From Thermomicrobiales bacterium (GTDB lineage: Bacteria; Chloroflexota; Chloroflexia; Thermomicrobiales; UBA6265), in contig JAWKPF010000005.1 in assembly GCA_041390825.1 (NCBI GenBank), positions 200,152 through 264,151 on the forward strand: 64,000 nt of DNA, read 5' to 3'. The notes beneath the pieces are model-generated. The model ran no database searches and was not told the origin of the DNA. It worked only from the letters and a program-made list of their open reading frames with translations. Within the stretch, counting starts at the first letter, position 1. The number at the start of each line of letters is the position of its first letter. Positions 27,420 to 36,037 of the stretch are shown piece by piece. The translations under genes and the position numbers were made by a program.

Positions 27420-27734
27420 ATGGCGGCGTCGAGTGGTCCGCAGACTCGAGACTGTCCGTGGTGCGGGAGTCGCAAGACGAAACTGGTGCAGCGGGGGTAC
27501 ACCGGACCCACCGATGAGATCAACCAGTACTACACCTGCCAAAGTTGTGGAAAAGTGACCTACGAATTGGTGTCCAAGACCGCGCGCGAAATGCGGCTTG
27601 GGCGGTACCAGTCCGGGGCGGTCTACAAGGATCTCACCAATCAGACCCGCTACCAGATCACTCGCGTGCTGAAAGTCGGCATCAACGAGTTCTTGATCTA
27701 TCTCAAACCGTTGCCCGGATCGGACGATCTGTAG
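27420..27734 (+). CDS. Small TFIIS-like zinc-ribbon protein
   Basis: A 104-residue protein with CPWCGSRKTKLVQRGYTGP and YYTCQSCGKVTYELVSK, two CxxC pairs about 28 residues apart resembling a TFIIS-type zinc ribbon. The remainder is a basic beta-rich domain. ATG at 27420 is preferred because AGGAGAG lies about 10 bases upstream; an ATG at 27381 would add 13 residues. Function unknown, perhaps nucleic-acid binding. Confidence 0.65.
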   Translation: MAASSGPQTRDCPWCGSRKTKLVQRGYTGPTDEINQYYTCQSCGKVTYELVSKTAREMRLGRYQSGAVYKDLTNQTRYQITRVLKVGINEFLIYLKPLPGSDDL

Positions 27735-27765
27735 GGCAGTACCGCCAGCCGGAGGAACACGTTAC

Positions 27766-28083
27766 GTGGCGCAACTCGATCCAGCACCGAATTACGATCA
27801 CCGGCTCGTCGAGTGGGTCACGCTCTATTTGCAGACCCGGGACAGCCGTGTCTTTCCGTTCACCGAGCGATTCGACGAGGCGCGGCAAGCGGCGTTCGTT
27901 CATGACTTGCGGGTTGCGCTCTCCGAGTTGCAAGACAGTGGCAGCGCGCGAAAGACCTCGGCGGTCGGTTTCATCATGAACGATTCGACGTTGCATGGCA
28001 TCGTGCGAGCGTGGGCGGCCGCCAACGGAGACTGGCCCGCGACCTCGAATCCGGACAATCCCATCGGGCTCGCGGTGGACTGA
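27766..28083 (+). CDS. Hypothetical protein
   Basis: A 105-residue soluble protein that I do not recognise. Contains HRLVEWVTLYLQTRDSRVFPFTERFDE and a terminal Trp-rich helix. Start GTG at 27766 with GGAGG about 10 bases upstream. It follows the zinc-ribbon gene by 31 bp and is probably cotranscribed with it. Confidence 0.6.
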   Translation: MAQLDPAPNYDHRLVEWVTLYLQTRDSRVFPFTERFDEARQAAFVHDLRVALSELQDSGSARKTSAVGFIMNDSTLHGIVRAWAAANGDWPATSNPDNPIGLAVD

Positions 28084-28124
28084 CCAACAGCAACTGCCGG
28101 CGAGCGCTCTGATCGAAACGAATT

Positions 28125-28154
28125 GAACGGGCGGCCGTTTTCGGCCGCCCGTTC
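28125..28154. terminator. Convergent terminator hairpin
   Basis: The arms 28125-28137 and 28142-28154 form a perfect 13-bp GC-rich stem with a TTTT loop, placed between convergent genes. It is followed by TTG only on the plus strand. Confidence 0.75.
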
Positions 28155-28172
28155 TTGCGCGTGTGACGAGTG

Positions 28173-29312
28173 TTACGCCGGAACGCCCGAAAAACGGTCG
28201 ATCCGGAACAGCGGAAAACGTTCGGCGTCAGGATCGAGCGCGAGATCGGCCAGCATCTCGCCGATCGCTGGGGTGAACTTGAAGCCATGCCCGCTGAACC
28301 CGGCGGCGAGCACGACGTTCGACACGGTCGGATGCCGGTCGATAATGAAGTGGTCGTCAGGGGTGCGGGTGTACATGCAGACAACGCCGTTCAGAACGCG
28401 GCGCGTGACGCCGTTCATGGCGGCAGCAGCGAGATCGATGCAGCTGTCAGCCTCTTCGTCCCTCGCTACACGGTCGACGGTCTGAGGCGTGGTCGTTTCT
28501 CCTCCGCGGTGCTCCGCCATCTTGATGCCGGGGCGCCGGAAGATCGGGAACCCATACACCTCGCCGATGCTGGAAGCGGTTGCGAAGACAGGAAACACCT
28601 CCGGACGGTAGAGCGCCGGCTGGTCGACATCGATCCAGAAGTTGTGCTTCCGGACGACTTCGAGCGGCAACCCGAGCTCGGCGAGCTGTTCGCCTGCCCA
28701 GGAGCCAGCAGTCACCACGAGCTTGCCACCGGAATAGACGCCGCGCGCTGTCTTCACCTGCACACCGTCCGGACTGGCGGACCAGGAGATGACCGGTTCT
28801 TCGGTGCGGAAGGTCACATCGCCGCGGCGCGCAATTGCGGCCAGGCCGGAGAGCCCCGCTTCGACATCCAGGAACCCGGCAATCGGGCTCCAGCCGCCTT
28901 CCCAGCCGTCCGGGGGATCGAACGCAGGCCAGCGCTTGCGAATCTCATCTCCGTCGATCCATTCGACATCGACACCGTTCTGCGCGGCCGCGTCGCGCGC
29001 CCGTTTGGCATGGTCGAAGCCAGGGGCGTCCATCTCGAGGATGCCGACACGATGCACGATATTGGTGCCCAGCTCGTTTTCCAGCGCGCACCAGAGATTG
29101 TCGGCATGAAACATCAGCGGCACATACTCTGGGCCTTCCGCATAGGCATGCCGAAAGATGCGCGTTCCTCCACCATGCGACCCCATGGTGTGGATGTGGG
29201 TGAACTGCTCGAGCACGAGCACGCTGACGTTCCGTTGCGAGAGCGCCCACGCGGCGGCCGTGCCCATCGTTCCGCCGCCAAGCACGATGACATCCCAGGT
29301 TCGCTCTGACAT
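28173..29312 (-). CDS. FAD-dependent amine oxidase (SoxA/MTOX-like)
   Basis: A 379-residue flavoprotein of the monomeric sarcosine oxidase/N-methyltryptophan oxidase type in the DAO family. The dinucleotide motif VIVLGGGTMGTAAAWAL is at residues 8-24, followed by HTMGSHGGGTRIFRHAY. The C-terminal CMYTRTPDDHFIIDRHP and AGFSGHGFKFTPAIGE are diagnostic; in the family a Cys near the start of this segment carries covalent FAD. It oxidises a secondary amine; substrate unknown. It directly follows the ThuA gene (2-bp gap) as the third gene of the cluster. Confidence 0.9.
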   Translation of the reverse strand: MSERTWDVIVLGGGTMGTAAAWALSQRNVSVLVLEQFTHIHTMGSHGGGTRIFRHAYAEGPEYVPLMFHADNLWCALENELGTNIVHRVGILEMDAPGFDHAKRARDAAAQNGVDVEWIDGDEIRKRWPAFDPPDGWEGGWSPIAGFLDVEAGLSGLAAIARRGDVTFRTEEPVISWSASPDGVQVKTARGVYSGGKLVVTAGSWAGEQLAELGLPLEVVRKHNFWIDVDQPALYRPEVFPVFATASSIGEVYGFPIFRRPGIKMAEHRGGETTTPQTVDRVARDEEADSCIDLAAAAMNGVTRRVLNGVVCMYTRTPDDHFIIDRHPTVSNVVLAAGFSGHGFKFTPAIGEMLADLALDPDAERFPLFRIDRFSGVPA

Positions 29313-29314
29313 GA

Positions 29315-30058
29315 CTACACCTCCGCAGGCGGGAGCGGCTCGAGCGGCGCGTTCGGACCGGGTATGCCGAAGTCGGGCACCGGTCCGTCTACCGGCGCCG
29401 CCCATCTCACACCGTTTGCGATGACCTTACGGATCACGGGATCGAAATAGGTTGGATAGGACTCATGACCGGGCCGGAAGTAGAAGATCTTCCCTCGGCC
29501 GCGGAAGAAGCAGCATCCCGAACGGAAGACCTCGCCGCCGGTGAACCAACTGATCATGACGAGTTCGTCCGGTTGCGGAATGTCGAAGAATTCTCCGTAC
29601 ATTTCTTCCCGCGGAAGCTCGATGTACTCGTTGATACCCTCTACGATTGGATGGCCCGGTTGAACCACCCAAATGCGCTCCTTGTCAGTGGCTTCTCGCC
29701 ACTTCAGGTTGGCAGTGGTGCCCATCAGGCGCTTGAAGATCTTCGAATGGTGGCCGGAGTGCAGCACAACCAACCCCATGCCATCGAGCACCCGCCGTTG
29801 CACGCGATCGACGATCTCGTTTGCTACGGCGCCGTGCGCTTTGTGTCCCCACCAGATGAGAACGTCGGTGTTGTCGAGCATCTCCTGGGTCAGGCCGTGC
29901 TCCGGCTCGTCCAGCGTGGCGGTCCGAACGATGAGGTCGGCCTGATCCTGAAGACCAGCGGCGATGGCGTTGTGAATGCCGTCGGGATAAACGGCGGCGA
30001 CGATCTCGCTCTCTCGCTCGTGTCGGAATTCGTTCCATACCGTGACATTGATGCTCAT
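29315..30058 (-). CDS. ThuA-like domain protein
   Basis: A 247-residue ThuA family protein. It starts INVTVWNEFRHERESEIVAAVYPDGI, continues with DVLIWWGHKAHG and LVVLHSGHHSKIFKRLMG, and ends FYFRPGHESYPTYFDPVIRKVIANGVRWA. ThuA was named from trehalose/maltitol utilisation in rhizobia and has a class I glutamine amidotransferase-like fold of unclear chemistry. It overlaps the upstream Gfo/Idh/MocA gene by four bases, so the two are coupled. Confidence 0.92.
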   Translation of the reverse strand: MSINVTVWNEFRHERESEIVAAVYPDGIHNAIAAGLQDQADLIVRTATLDEPEHGLTQEMLDNTDVLIWWGHKAHGAVANEIVDRVQRRVLDGMGLVVLHSGHHSKIFKRLMGTTANLKWREATDKERIWVVQPGHPIVEGINEYIELPREEMYGEFFDIPQPDELVMISWFTGGEVFRSGCCFFRGRGKIFYFRPGHESYPTYFDPVIRKVIANGVRWAAPVDGPVPDFGIPGPNAPLEPLPPAEV

Positions 30059-31164
30059 GCGACGCCCACCCCCAGGAGGCTCTCGACGGTTTGCACCTCG
30101 ACTTCTCGACCCTCCTCCGCCGACGCGTAGATGGCATCGATGAGCGCGGTGCGTTCGAGACCCTTGCGGCCGTCCGGCGTCATCGGGACGCCGTCGATGA
30201 TCGAATCGAGGAACGCGTTGATGATCTCCCCGTGTCCGGCCGACGCCAGCTTCTCGGGCAGGTGCGGTTGGATATCCATCTGCACCCCATCCTGATAAGT
30301 GAACATCTTGAGGGTTCCGACGGTGGCGTAGTCCTTCACGTTCAGCTCGGCGCCACCTCTCGACCCAAGGAGCGCGACACCGAATTCATCGGTCCGGCTC
30401 GAGAATTCGGCCCAGCTGGCCTCCAGGTAGATGGTCGATCCACGGTCGGTCCGCATGAACGCGGTCGCGAAGTCTTCCACTTCATAGCGTTGTTCGGACG
30501 TTGCGCTGAATCGATTGCCCGACCAGTTGCCGATGCCTTGTGTGCCGAGCTTCGCGTATGTGGCTGCGGAGGCGCGCGTCACCAGCGGTTCATCCATCAG
30601 CCAGAGGGCCATGTCGAGCACATGGACGCCCAGGTCGATGAGCGGTCCGCCACCGGCGCCCTCTTTGCTGGTGAACCAGCTGCCCAGGCCGGGAATGCCC
30701 GATCTTCGATTCCAATAGGCGCGTGCGTGATAAATCTCTCCCAGCTCGCCGCGATCGATAAACCGTTTGAGCACCTGCATGTCCGACCGCGATCGGCGGT
30801 TGAAGACGATGCCCAGCACCAGCCCGGCGTCCTCGGCGGCGCGCACAAGCTGCTCGCCTTCCTCGGTGTTGCGCGCCAGCGGTTTCTCGATCAGAACGTG
30901 CTTGCCGGCGGCAATCGCTGCGAGACCGATGGGCACATGCAGGAAGTTCGGGACCGCGATGCTGACTGCCTGGATATCCGGCCGAGCGAGCAGATCGCGA
31001 TAGTCGGTGTAGACATCGGGAACATGGTGCTCGATGGCAAGTTCTTTGCAGCGGTCTTCGAGTCCGGAAATCGCAAGCACCTTGGCGCGGGGTTCCGTGT
31101 CGTACCCTTCCAAGTGCCACTTGCCAATTCCGCACCCGATCACGCCGATGCCGACGGTTTCCAT
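30055..31164 (-). CDS. Gfo/Idh/MocA family oxidoreductase
   Basis: A 369-residue NAD(P)-dependent sugar or cyclitol dehydrogenase-like protein. The Rossmann motif GVIGCGIGKWHLEGY is at residues 7-21, the EKPLARNTEEGEQL motif near residue 95 supplies the catalytic Lys, and WFTSKEGAGGGPLIDLGVHVLDMALWLM is the C-terminal domain signature. It is first of a three-gene cluster with ThuA and an amine oxidase. Substrate unknown; the ThuA-Gfo/Idh/MocA pairing is common in sugar catabolism loci. Confidence 0.92.
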   Translation of the reverse strand: METVGIGVIGCGIGKWHLEGYDTEPRAKVLAISGLEDRCKELAIEHHVPDVYTDYRDLLARPDIQAVSIAVPNFLHVPIGLAAIAAGKHVLIEKPLARNTEEGEQLVRAAEDAGLVLGIVFNRRSRSDMQVLKRFIDRGELGEIYHARAYWNRRSGIPGLGSWFTSKEGAGGGPLIDLGVHVLDMALWLMDEPLVTRASAATYAKLGTQGIGNWSGNRFSATSEQRYEVEDFATAFMRTDRGSTIYLEASWAEFSSRTDEFGVALLGSRGGAELNVKDYATVGTLKMFTYQDGVQMDIQPHLPEKLASAGHGEIINAFLDSIIDGVPMTPDGRKGLERTALIDAIYASAEEGREVEVQTVESLLGVGVA

Positions 31165-31285
31165 CTATTGGTGCGTCCTTCTAGAAAAGCATTGCTAACG
31201 GCCACGAGGTCAGCCGGAGCAACCCGGGATGACATGCTTCACGAAGTGTAGATTCCGCGGCGGTGGTGGCTCGCGCTGCATCCGG

Positions 31286-32137
31286 TCAAGCGATGATCGC
31301 CGACGGCAGATGCGAGCGAAGTGTTACGAGCGTGACTTCGGGAGGCGCCAGGAAGCGCACCGGTGGCCGGTAGACCCCCAGACCGCGCGAAATGTACACA
31401 GGCATTCCGTCGACCGTGTACAGGCCGAGGTCGCGTTTGCGGCCGTCCGGCGGAAGCCAGATCGAACCGACAAATGGCAGGCGCACCTGACCGCCATGCG
31501 TGTGGCCGGATAGCTGCGCGAACGCGCCGAGATGCGCTGCCGCTTCGGCGAAATCAGCTTCATGCCAAAGCGCCAGGACAGGAACTCCCGCTGGGATGCC
31601 GGCAAACGCGCGCGCTGGATCAGCGTTGCCCACGACTGTGTCGTCGATGCCGGCGATCGCCAGGTGGGCGCCGTCGACGTCGATGATGATCGATTCATTG
31701 CGCAGGACAGTCACTCCAATGCGCTCGAGTTCTGACCGCACACGGTCGACACCCAGCGGAAGGTCGTGATTGCCCAGGACGCCAATTGCGCCCAGACGCG
31801 CGCGCGCCGCCAGCGGAGCGATCGCGTTTGCCATGGGCGTGGCGTAGATGTTCGACTCAGAGACGTAGTCACCACCGAGCAGCAGCAGATCGATGGGTTC
31901 GTCATCGAAGAGCGCGATCCCGCGACGGATATCATCGGCGCTCGTGAACGGTCCAGAGTGGGTGTCGGTGACGAAGGCGACGCGGAGCCCATCGAGCGCC
32001 TCGGCGCCTGAGGGGAGCGGCAGCGAAATCCGCTCGAGCACCGGTTGGTATGGATGCACATGGCGCAACCGCCAGTAGAGAAAGAGTCCCGTGATGACGG
32101 CTATCACGAATGCGGCCGACCGCCTGTTGCGAGTCAT
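31286..32137 (-). CDS. Membrane-anchored metallophosphoesterase (YkuE-like)
   Basis: A 283-residue calcineurin-like phosphoesterase. One N-terminal transmembrane segment (AAFVIAVITGLFLYWRL) is followed by metal-site motifs FVTDTHSGP (DxH), LGGDYVSE (GD), GVLGNHDLP (GNHD), LALWHEADF and SGHTHGGQ (GHTH). YkuE-type enzymes act at the membrane on phospho-lipid or nucleotide substrates. It follows menA by 3 bp, the last gene of the transporter-menA operon. Confidence 0.9.
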   Translation of the reverse strand: MTRNRRSAAFVIAVITGLFLYWRLRHVHPYQPVLERISLPLPSGAEALDGLRVAFVTDTHSGPFTSADDIRRGIALFDDEPIDLLLLGGDYVSESNIYATPMANAIAPLAARARLGAIGVLGNHDLPLGVDRVRSELERIGVTVLRNESIIIDVDGAHLAIAGIDDTVVGNADPARAFAGIPAGVPVLALWHEADFAEAAAHLGAFAQLSGHTHGGQVRLPFVGSIWLPPDGRKRDLGLYTVDGMPVYISRGLGVYRPPVRFLAPPEVTLVTLRSHLPSAIIA

Positions 32138-32140
32138 GAA

Positions 32141-33076
32141 CTACATCCGGTCCAGGAGTGCCCGCATGAGTAGGCCGACAGTCATTGCGACACCAAACTG
32201 CAGATGGAGCCCGGCAGTCTTGCGCAAGAGCCGGTTGAGCGAAGGCGCGTCTGGCGCCGCGTAGGCGAGCCGAACGAGTCGGTAGGCAGTTGGAAGGGTC
32301 AACGCCACAAGGGCGACCGGCCAGAGCGCAGGCTCGACTGCGATGGTCAAGAGCACCGCCACATAGGACGCGACGATCCATGCGAGATACTCGGTCGACG
32401 AACGCTCGCGGCCGAGCAATGTCGCCAGGGTGGCCTTGCCGGCCGCACGATCGTGCTCGATATCGCGGATGTTGTTGGCGTGCAGGGTGGCCGCCGAAAT
32501 GGCGCCGATGGGAATCGAGAGCAGAAACGCCGTCCAGCTCACAGTTCCGGTGAGGACGTAATACGCGCCGCAGACCATGGCTGGTCCCATGAAGAAAAAG
32601 ACCGTCACCTCGCCGAGCGCGATGTATCCCAACGCTTTCGAACCTGCGGTATAGAAGAACGCCGCGCCGAGACTCGCCAGCGCCAGCAGGAAGACCCGCC
32701 AATCAGTGGCAAGCACGATTGGCACGCCGACCAGGGTCGCAATCGCAAATGCCATGATCATGCCATTGCGAACCTGATCGGCCGAGAGCAAGCCGAGCTG
32801 AATGACCTTGTGCGGCCCCAGGTTGCGCTCGTTGTCCACTCCTTTTCGATCGTCGAAGTAGTCATTGGCCATGTTGGCGCCAGCGTGACACGCCACCGAG
32901 GCGATGAGCATGGCCATCACCAGCGGCCACGAGATCGACTGGGAGACCAGCGCGAGCGCCGAACCGATCACGATGGGGATGATCGAAGCGGTGAACGAGT
33001 GGTAGCGGATTGCGCGCAGCCACGCGCCGAGCGACCCAGGAGCGGGAAGATCTGTGGGCGTGGTGGCCGTGCTCAT
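32141..33076 (-). CDS. menA: MenA-like 1,4-dihydroxy-2-naphthoate prenyltransferase
   Basis: A 311-residue UbiA-superfamily membrane prenyltransferase. Two Asp-rich motifs are present: NDYFDDRKGVDNERNLG (residues about 73-89) and NNIRDIEHDRAAGKATLA (about 190-207). The spacing and N-terminal WLRAIRYHSFTASIIPIVIGSALA match MenA, which makes demethylmenaquinone. ATG at 33076 overlaps the stop of the ABC permease gene by four bases (ATGA), an unusual coupling of quinone synthesis to a transporter. Confidence 0.87.
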   Translation of the reverse strand: MSTATTPTDLPAPGSLGAWLRAIRYHSFTASIIPIVIGSALALVSQSISWPLVMAMLIASVACHAGANMANDYFDDRKGVDNERNLGPHKVIQLGLLSADQVRNGMIMAFAIATLVGVPIVLATDWRVFLLALASLGAAFFYTAGSKALGYIALGEVTVFFFMGPAMVCGAYYVLTGTVSWTAFLLSIPIGAISAATLHANNIRDIEHDRAAGKATLATLLGRERSSTEYLAWIVASYVAVLLTIAVEPALWPVALVALTLPTAYRLVRLAYAAPDAPSLNRLLRKTAGLHLQFGVAMTVGLLMRALLDRM

Positions 33077-33843
33077 TGCGTGCTGCGCCAGGGAACGACG
33101 AACCGTTCGATCAGATCGAGCACGAGTATGAGGAGCCAACCCAGGATGGCGGTCACGATCAGCCCGACATACATCTTCTTGATCGAGAGGATGCTGTAGC
33201 TCTCCCAGATGAGGCTTCCGATGCCGCCATTGGGACGAACGAACTCGGTGCCGACCACCACGATGAGCGCGAAGCCCAGCGCCAATCGCATTCCGGTGAA
33301 GATCGCCGGGGTGGCGCCCGGAAGGGCAACCGTGCGAAAGAGCGTCCAGCGATTTCCGCCGAAGTTGAGCGCGACATCCGTGAAAATGGGATCGAGCGCG
33401 AGCACGCCGCCCATCGTGCTGAGGGCAACGACGAAAAAGATCGACAAGGCGACGATGACCCAACGTGCAGTTTCGCCAGTGCCGAGCGCGATCAGCACCA
33501 GCGGCAGGAGCGCAATCTTCGGGATCGCGTAGATGGCGGTCGCGATCGGCATCAGAAACGCTCGCACCGGCCACGAGATACCCATCAGCAACCCGACGAT
33601 TACGCCGGGAATGGCGCCCAGCGCAAAACCGGCCAGGATGCGTTCGAGCGAGATCCATATCTCGCCGAGCAAGTTCTCGCTGCGGAACATGTCGCTCGAG
33701 GTCCCCCAGAGCGACGATGGGGCCGGCCAGAACCGCTGATCCACACTCCCGCTTCGCGAGATGAGTTCCCAGATCACGAGAAGCAGAATCGGTGAAGCAA
33801 TGGTGAGCGCGATCTCGGCAATGCGCCGCTGGCGGATGGTCAC
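33073..33843 (-). CDS. ABC transporter permease (NitT/TauT family)
   Basis: A 256-residue permease of the SsuC/TauC/NrtB type with about six transmembrane helices and the EAA-like loop near GGNRWTLFRTVALPGATPAIFTGMRLALG (residues about 160-188), the site that contacts the ATPase. It overlaps the ATPase gene by four bases and menA by four bases. It forms an importer with the preceding ATPase and the two binding proteins. Substrate (sulfonate, nitrate or a pyrimidine- or thiamine-like compound) cannot be decided. Confidence 0.92.
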   Translation of the reverse strand: MTIRQRRIAEIALTIASPILLLVIWELISRSGSVDQRFWPAPSSLWGTSSDMFRSENLLGEIWISLERILAGFALGAIPGVIVGLLMGISWPVRAFLMPIATAIYAIPKIALLPLVLIALGTGETARWVIVALSIFFVVALSTMGGVLALDPIFTDVALNFGGNRWTLFRTVALPGATPAIFTGMRLALGFALIVVVGTEFVRPNGGIGSLIWESYSILSIKKMYVGLIVTAILGWLLILVLDLIERFVVPWRSTQ

Positions 33844-34685
33844 CGTCCCGCTCCGGCGGTGCGGGCTTCGAGCACTTCTGAACGAAGAGATTCCCAGATA
33901 CGAGTGAAGAGCCGTCCAAATTCGGGATCGGAACGGAGGGTCGCCTGGTCGCGCGGACGGGCGAGCGGAACGGGCACGACATCCTTGATCGAGCCCGGAT
34001 GCGCCGTCATGACGACCACCCGGTCAGCCAGGGTAAGCGCCTCGTCGATAGAGTGCGTTACCAGCACAACCGTCTTGCGCGTTTCTTGCCAAATGCGCAG
34101 CACTTCGTCCTGCAGGATGAAGCGGGTCTGTTCGTCGAGCGAGCCGAACGGCTCGTCCATCAGCAGGAGCTCGGGGTCGACCGCCAACGCGCGCGCGATC
34201 GCGACCCGTTGCCGCATCCCTTCAGAGAGCTGATGCGGATATGCCTTGGCGAATCGACTGAGTCCGACGGTTTCGAGCAGCTGATCGATGACCTTGTTTC
34301 GTTCGGCCTGCAAGGTTCCGCGAATCTTCAGACCGTACTCGGCATTTTGGCGAACGGTCATCCAGGGGAAGACCGAGCGCCCCTGAAACACCATTGCATT
34401 GGCGGGCCGATCGCTGGGCAGACCGGCTGTTTCGATCGTGCCAGAGGTGGGTGATTCGAGACCGGCAATGATGCGCAGCAAGGTCGTCTTGCCGCAGCCT
34501 GACGGGCCGACGATGGTGACGAACTCGCTCTGCCGGAGATCGAGATCGATATCGCGGATGGCGGTGACCGTTCCGGCAGCGGTCTCGAAGTCCCGCCCGA
34601 GTCCGCGAATGGAGACCAGCGGCGAATCGGTCCTGACATCCGTGTTGGGCGCAACCACCGATGCATGTGCCACGGCAACCGTCAC
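33840..34685 (-). CDS. ABC transporter ATP-binding protein (NitT/TauT family)
   Basis: A 281-residue ATPase of the SsuB/TauB/NrtD type. Walker A GPSGCGKTT, Q-loop MVFQGRSVFPWMTVRQN, signature LSEGMRQRVAIARALAVDPELLLMDEPFGSLDEQ and H-loop LVTHSIDEA are all intact. It is cytoplasmic, energising the permease encoded next. An N-terminal extension of about 20 residues precedes the catalytic core. Confidence 0.95.
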   Translation of the reverse strand: MTVAVAHASVVAPNTDVRTDSPLVSIRGLGRDFETAAGTVTAIRDIDLDLRQSEFVTIVGPSGCGKTTLLRIIAGLESPTSGTIETAGLPSDRPANAMVFQGRSVFPWMTVRQNAEYGLKIRGTLQAERNKVIDQLLETVGLSRFAKAYPHQLSEGMRQRVAIARALAVDPELLLMDEPFGSLDEQTRFILQDEVLRIWQETRKTVVLVTHSIDEALTLADRVVVMTAHPGSIKDVVPVPLARPRDQATLRSDPEFGRLFTRIWESLRSEVLEARTAGAGR

Positions 34686-34718
34686 ATGATCCGTCCTGTC
34701 TGTCCTCGCGATCGCAAA

Positions 34719-35849
34719 CTAGGAATCGGAGGCATCGATCGACTCCATGGCCGCTGTGACAAAACGATCATCGATCAGCGCGGCAGGATCGAGATCGGTG
34801 TCGTACTCGAGCTGGTCGCGCGCTCGCAAGAAGCTTTGCAACGTTGCCAGTCCATCGAGCGAGATCTGTCCGTCAGCGGAGAATACCGGGTGCACTGATG
34901 CCGCGACGAGGGCAGCGGGAACCCCCGTGTACTGCTCGATAATCGCCTGTACCGCGGGATCGTTCAGTCCTCCTTCGGCAAGCAGTTTCGACGCGCGCAT
35001 GTAGCCGGTGACAAATGCTTGCGCCTGATCGGGATCATCGTTCATCCAGCTTTCGTTTCCGATGATGACAGTCGGCTGCATCCCGTAGAGCGGATAGGAT
35101 CCCACCAGTCGAAGGGCGATGCCATCTTGCTCCGCTTTCGTGGCCAACGGTTCCGATATGAGCGCAGCGTCGATTGCGCCGGATTCGAGCCCGGCAACGG
35201 CATCCGGGAAGGGCAGGATCTGCAAATCGATATCGTCGATCGTCAAGCCCCCCGTCGACAGGGCAGCGTTCAGCAGGTACTCGATGGATCCGCGGGCGTT
35301 GATCGAAACCTTCTTACCGCGCAAGTCGGAGACGGAGGTGATCGTCCCGTTTTCGCATGATGCACGCGAAATCATCAGTGGCGTGGCAACTGGGTCGCCT
35401 TCAGTGTGCCCTGGCGCAATGATTCGAACCGGAAGATCCTGGGCGATCCCGTTGTAGAGGGGTGGGCCCGCCCCCGCAAACGACGCCTCGAGCTCGCCAC
35501 TGGCGGTCAGGATGACGAGATCAGATCCTCCCGGAAACGCTTCGAGCTGAACGTCCAGTCCCTCATCGGCAAAATAGCCGAGCTCCTGAGCGACATAAAG
35601 GGGAGCAACGACCGTGATCGGCACATAGCCAACGTCGATGGTGGTGAGGCCCTCTCGGGGAGTCGATTCCTCCGGGGCGGATACCAGGTCGACGGATTCT
35701 GGCACCGGTCGCGGTTCCGGTTCGCATGAGACCAGCGGCGATTGCGGGGTCGCATCTTGTGCCCTGGCGAGTGATGCGCCGATGAGTGGCGCCAGCAGGA
35801 GCGTCAGGGCGACGACGAGGGCTATGCACTGCCCGAGCTTGCGGACCAT
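34719..35849 (-). CDS. ABC substrate-binding protein (NMT1/THI5-like), copy 1
   Basis: An approximately 376-residue exported binding protein with a signal peptide (MVRKLGQCIALVVALTLLLA then GASLARA) and the NMT1/SsuA-like core: DVGYVPITVVAPLYVAQELGYFADEGLDVQL. The ATG at 35849 has AAAGGGG about 11 bases upstream; an ATG at 35870 would add seven residues. It is very similar along its length to the protein at 36038-37171: both contain EGDPVATPLMIS, GLTIDDI and YTGVPA. This indicates tandem duplication. Mature domain begins near residue 50. Confidence 0.9.
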   Translation of the reverse strand: MVRKLGQCIALVVALTLLLAPLIGASLARAQDATPQSPLVSCEPEPRPVPESVDLVSAPEESTPREGLTTIDVGYVPITVVAPLYVAQELGYFADEGLDVQLEAFPGGSDLVILTASGELEASFAGAGPPLYNGIAQDLPVRIIAPGHTEGDPVATPLMISRASCENGTITSVSDLRGKKVSINARGSIEYLLNAALSTGGLTIDDIDLQILPFPDAVAGLESGAIDAALISEPLATKAEQDGIALRLVGSYPLYGMQPTVIIGNESWMNDDPDQAQAFVTGYMRASKLLAEGGLNDPAVQAIIEQYTGVPAALVAASVHPVFSADGQISLDGLATLQSFLRARDQLEYDTDLDPAALIDDRFVTAAMESIDASDS

Positions 35850-36037
35850 TGGTCGCGTTGCCCCTTTCATGTCGCGAGATGGGAACCACCAAACCGCTCA
35901 TCGATCGCCGGCCGATTGCTGGCAATCGGCGAATGTGCCGGTGATTCGTTGCCGGAGTGACCCAGCCGCGTGACCCGCATGATGACGGCCGCTTCCTCGC
36001 TGGTCCACATGGTTCCGGCACGATTTCTGTCAGGCAT

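Noticed and set aside
32141..33982. A 613-codon version of the menA frame
   Set aside because: The first 300 codons run in the wrong frame through the ABC permease gene; the ATG at 33076 fits the MenA N-terminus and the ATGA overlap.
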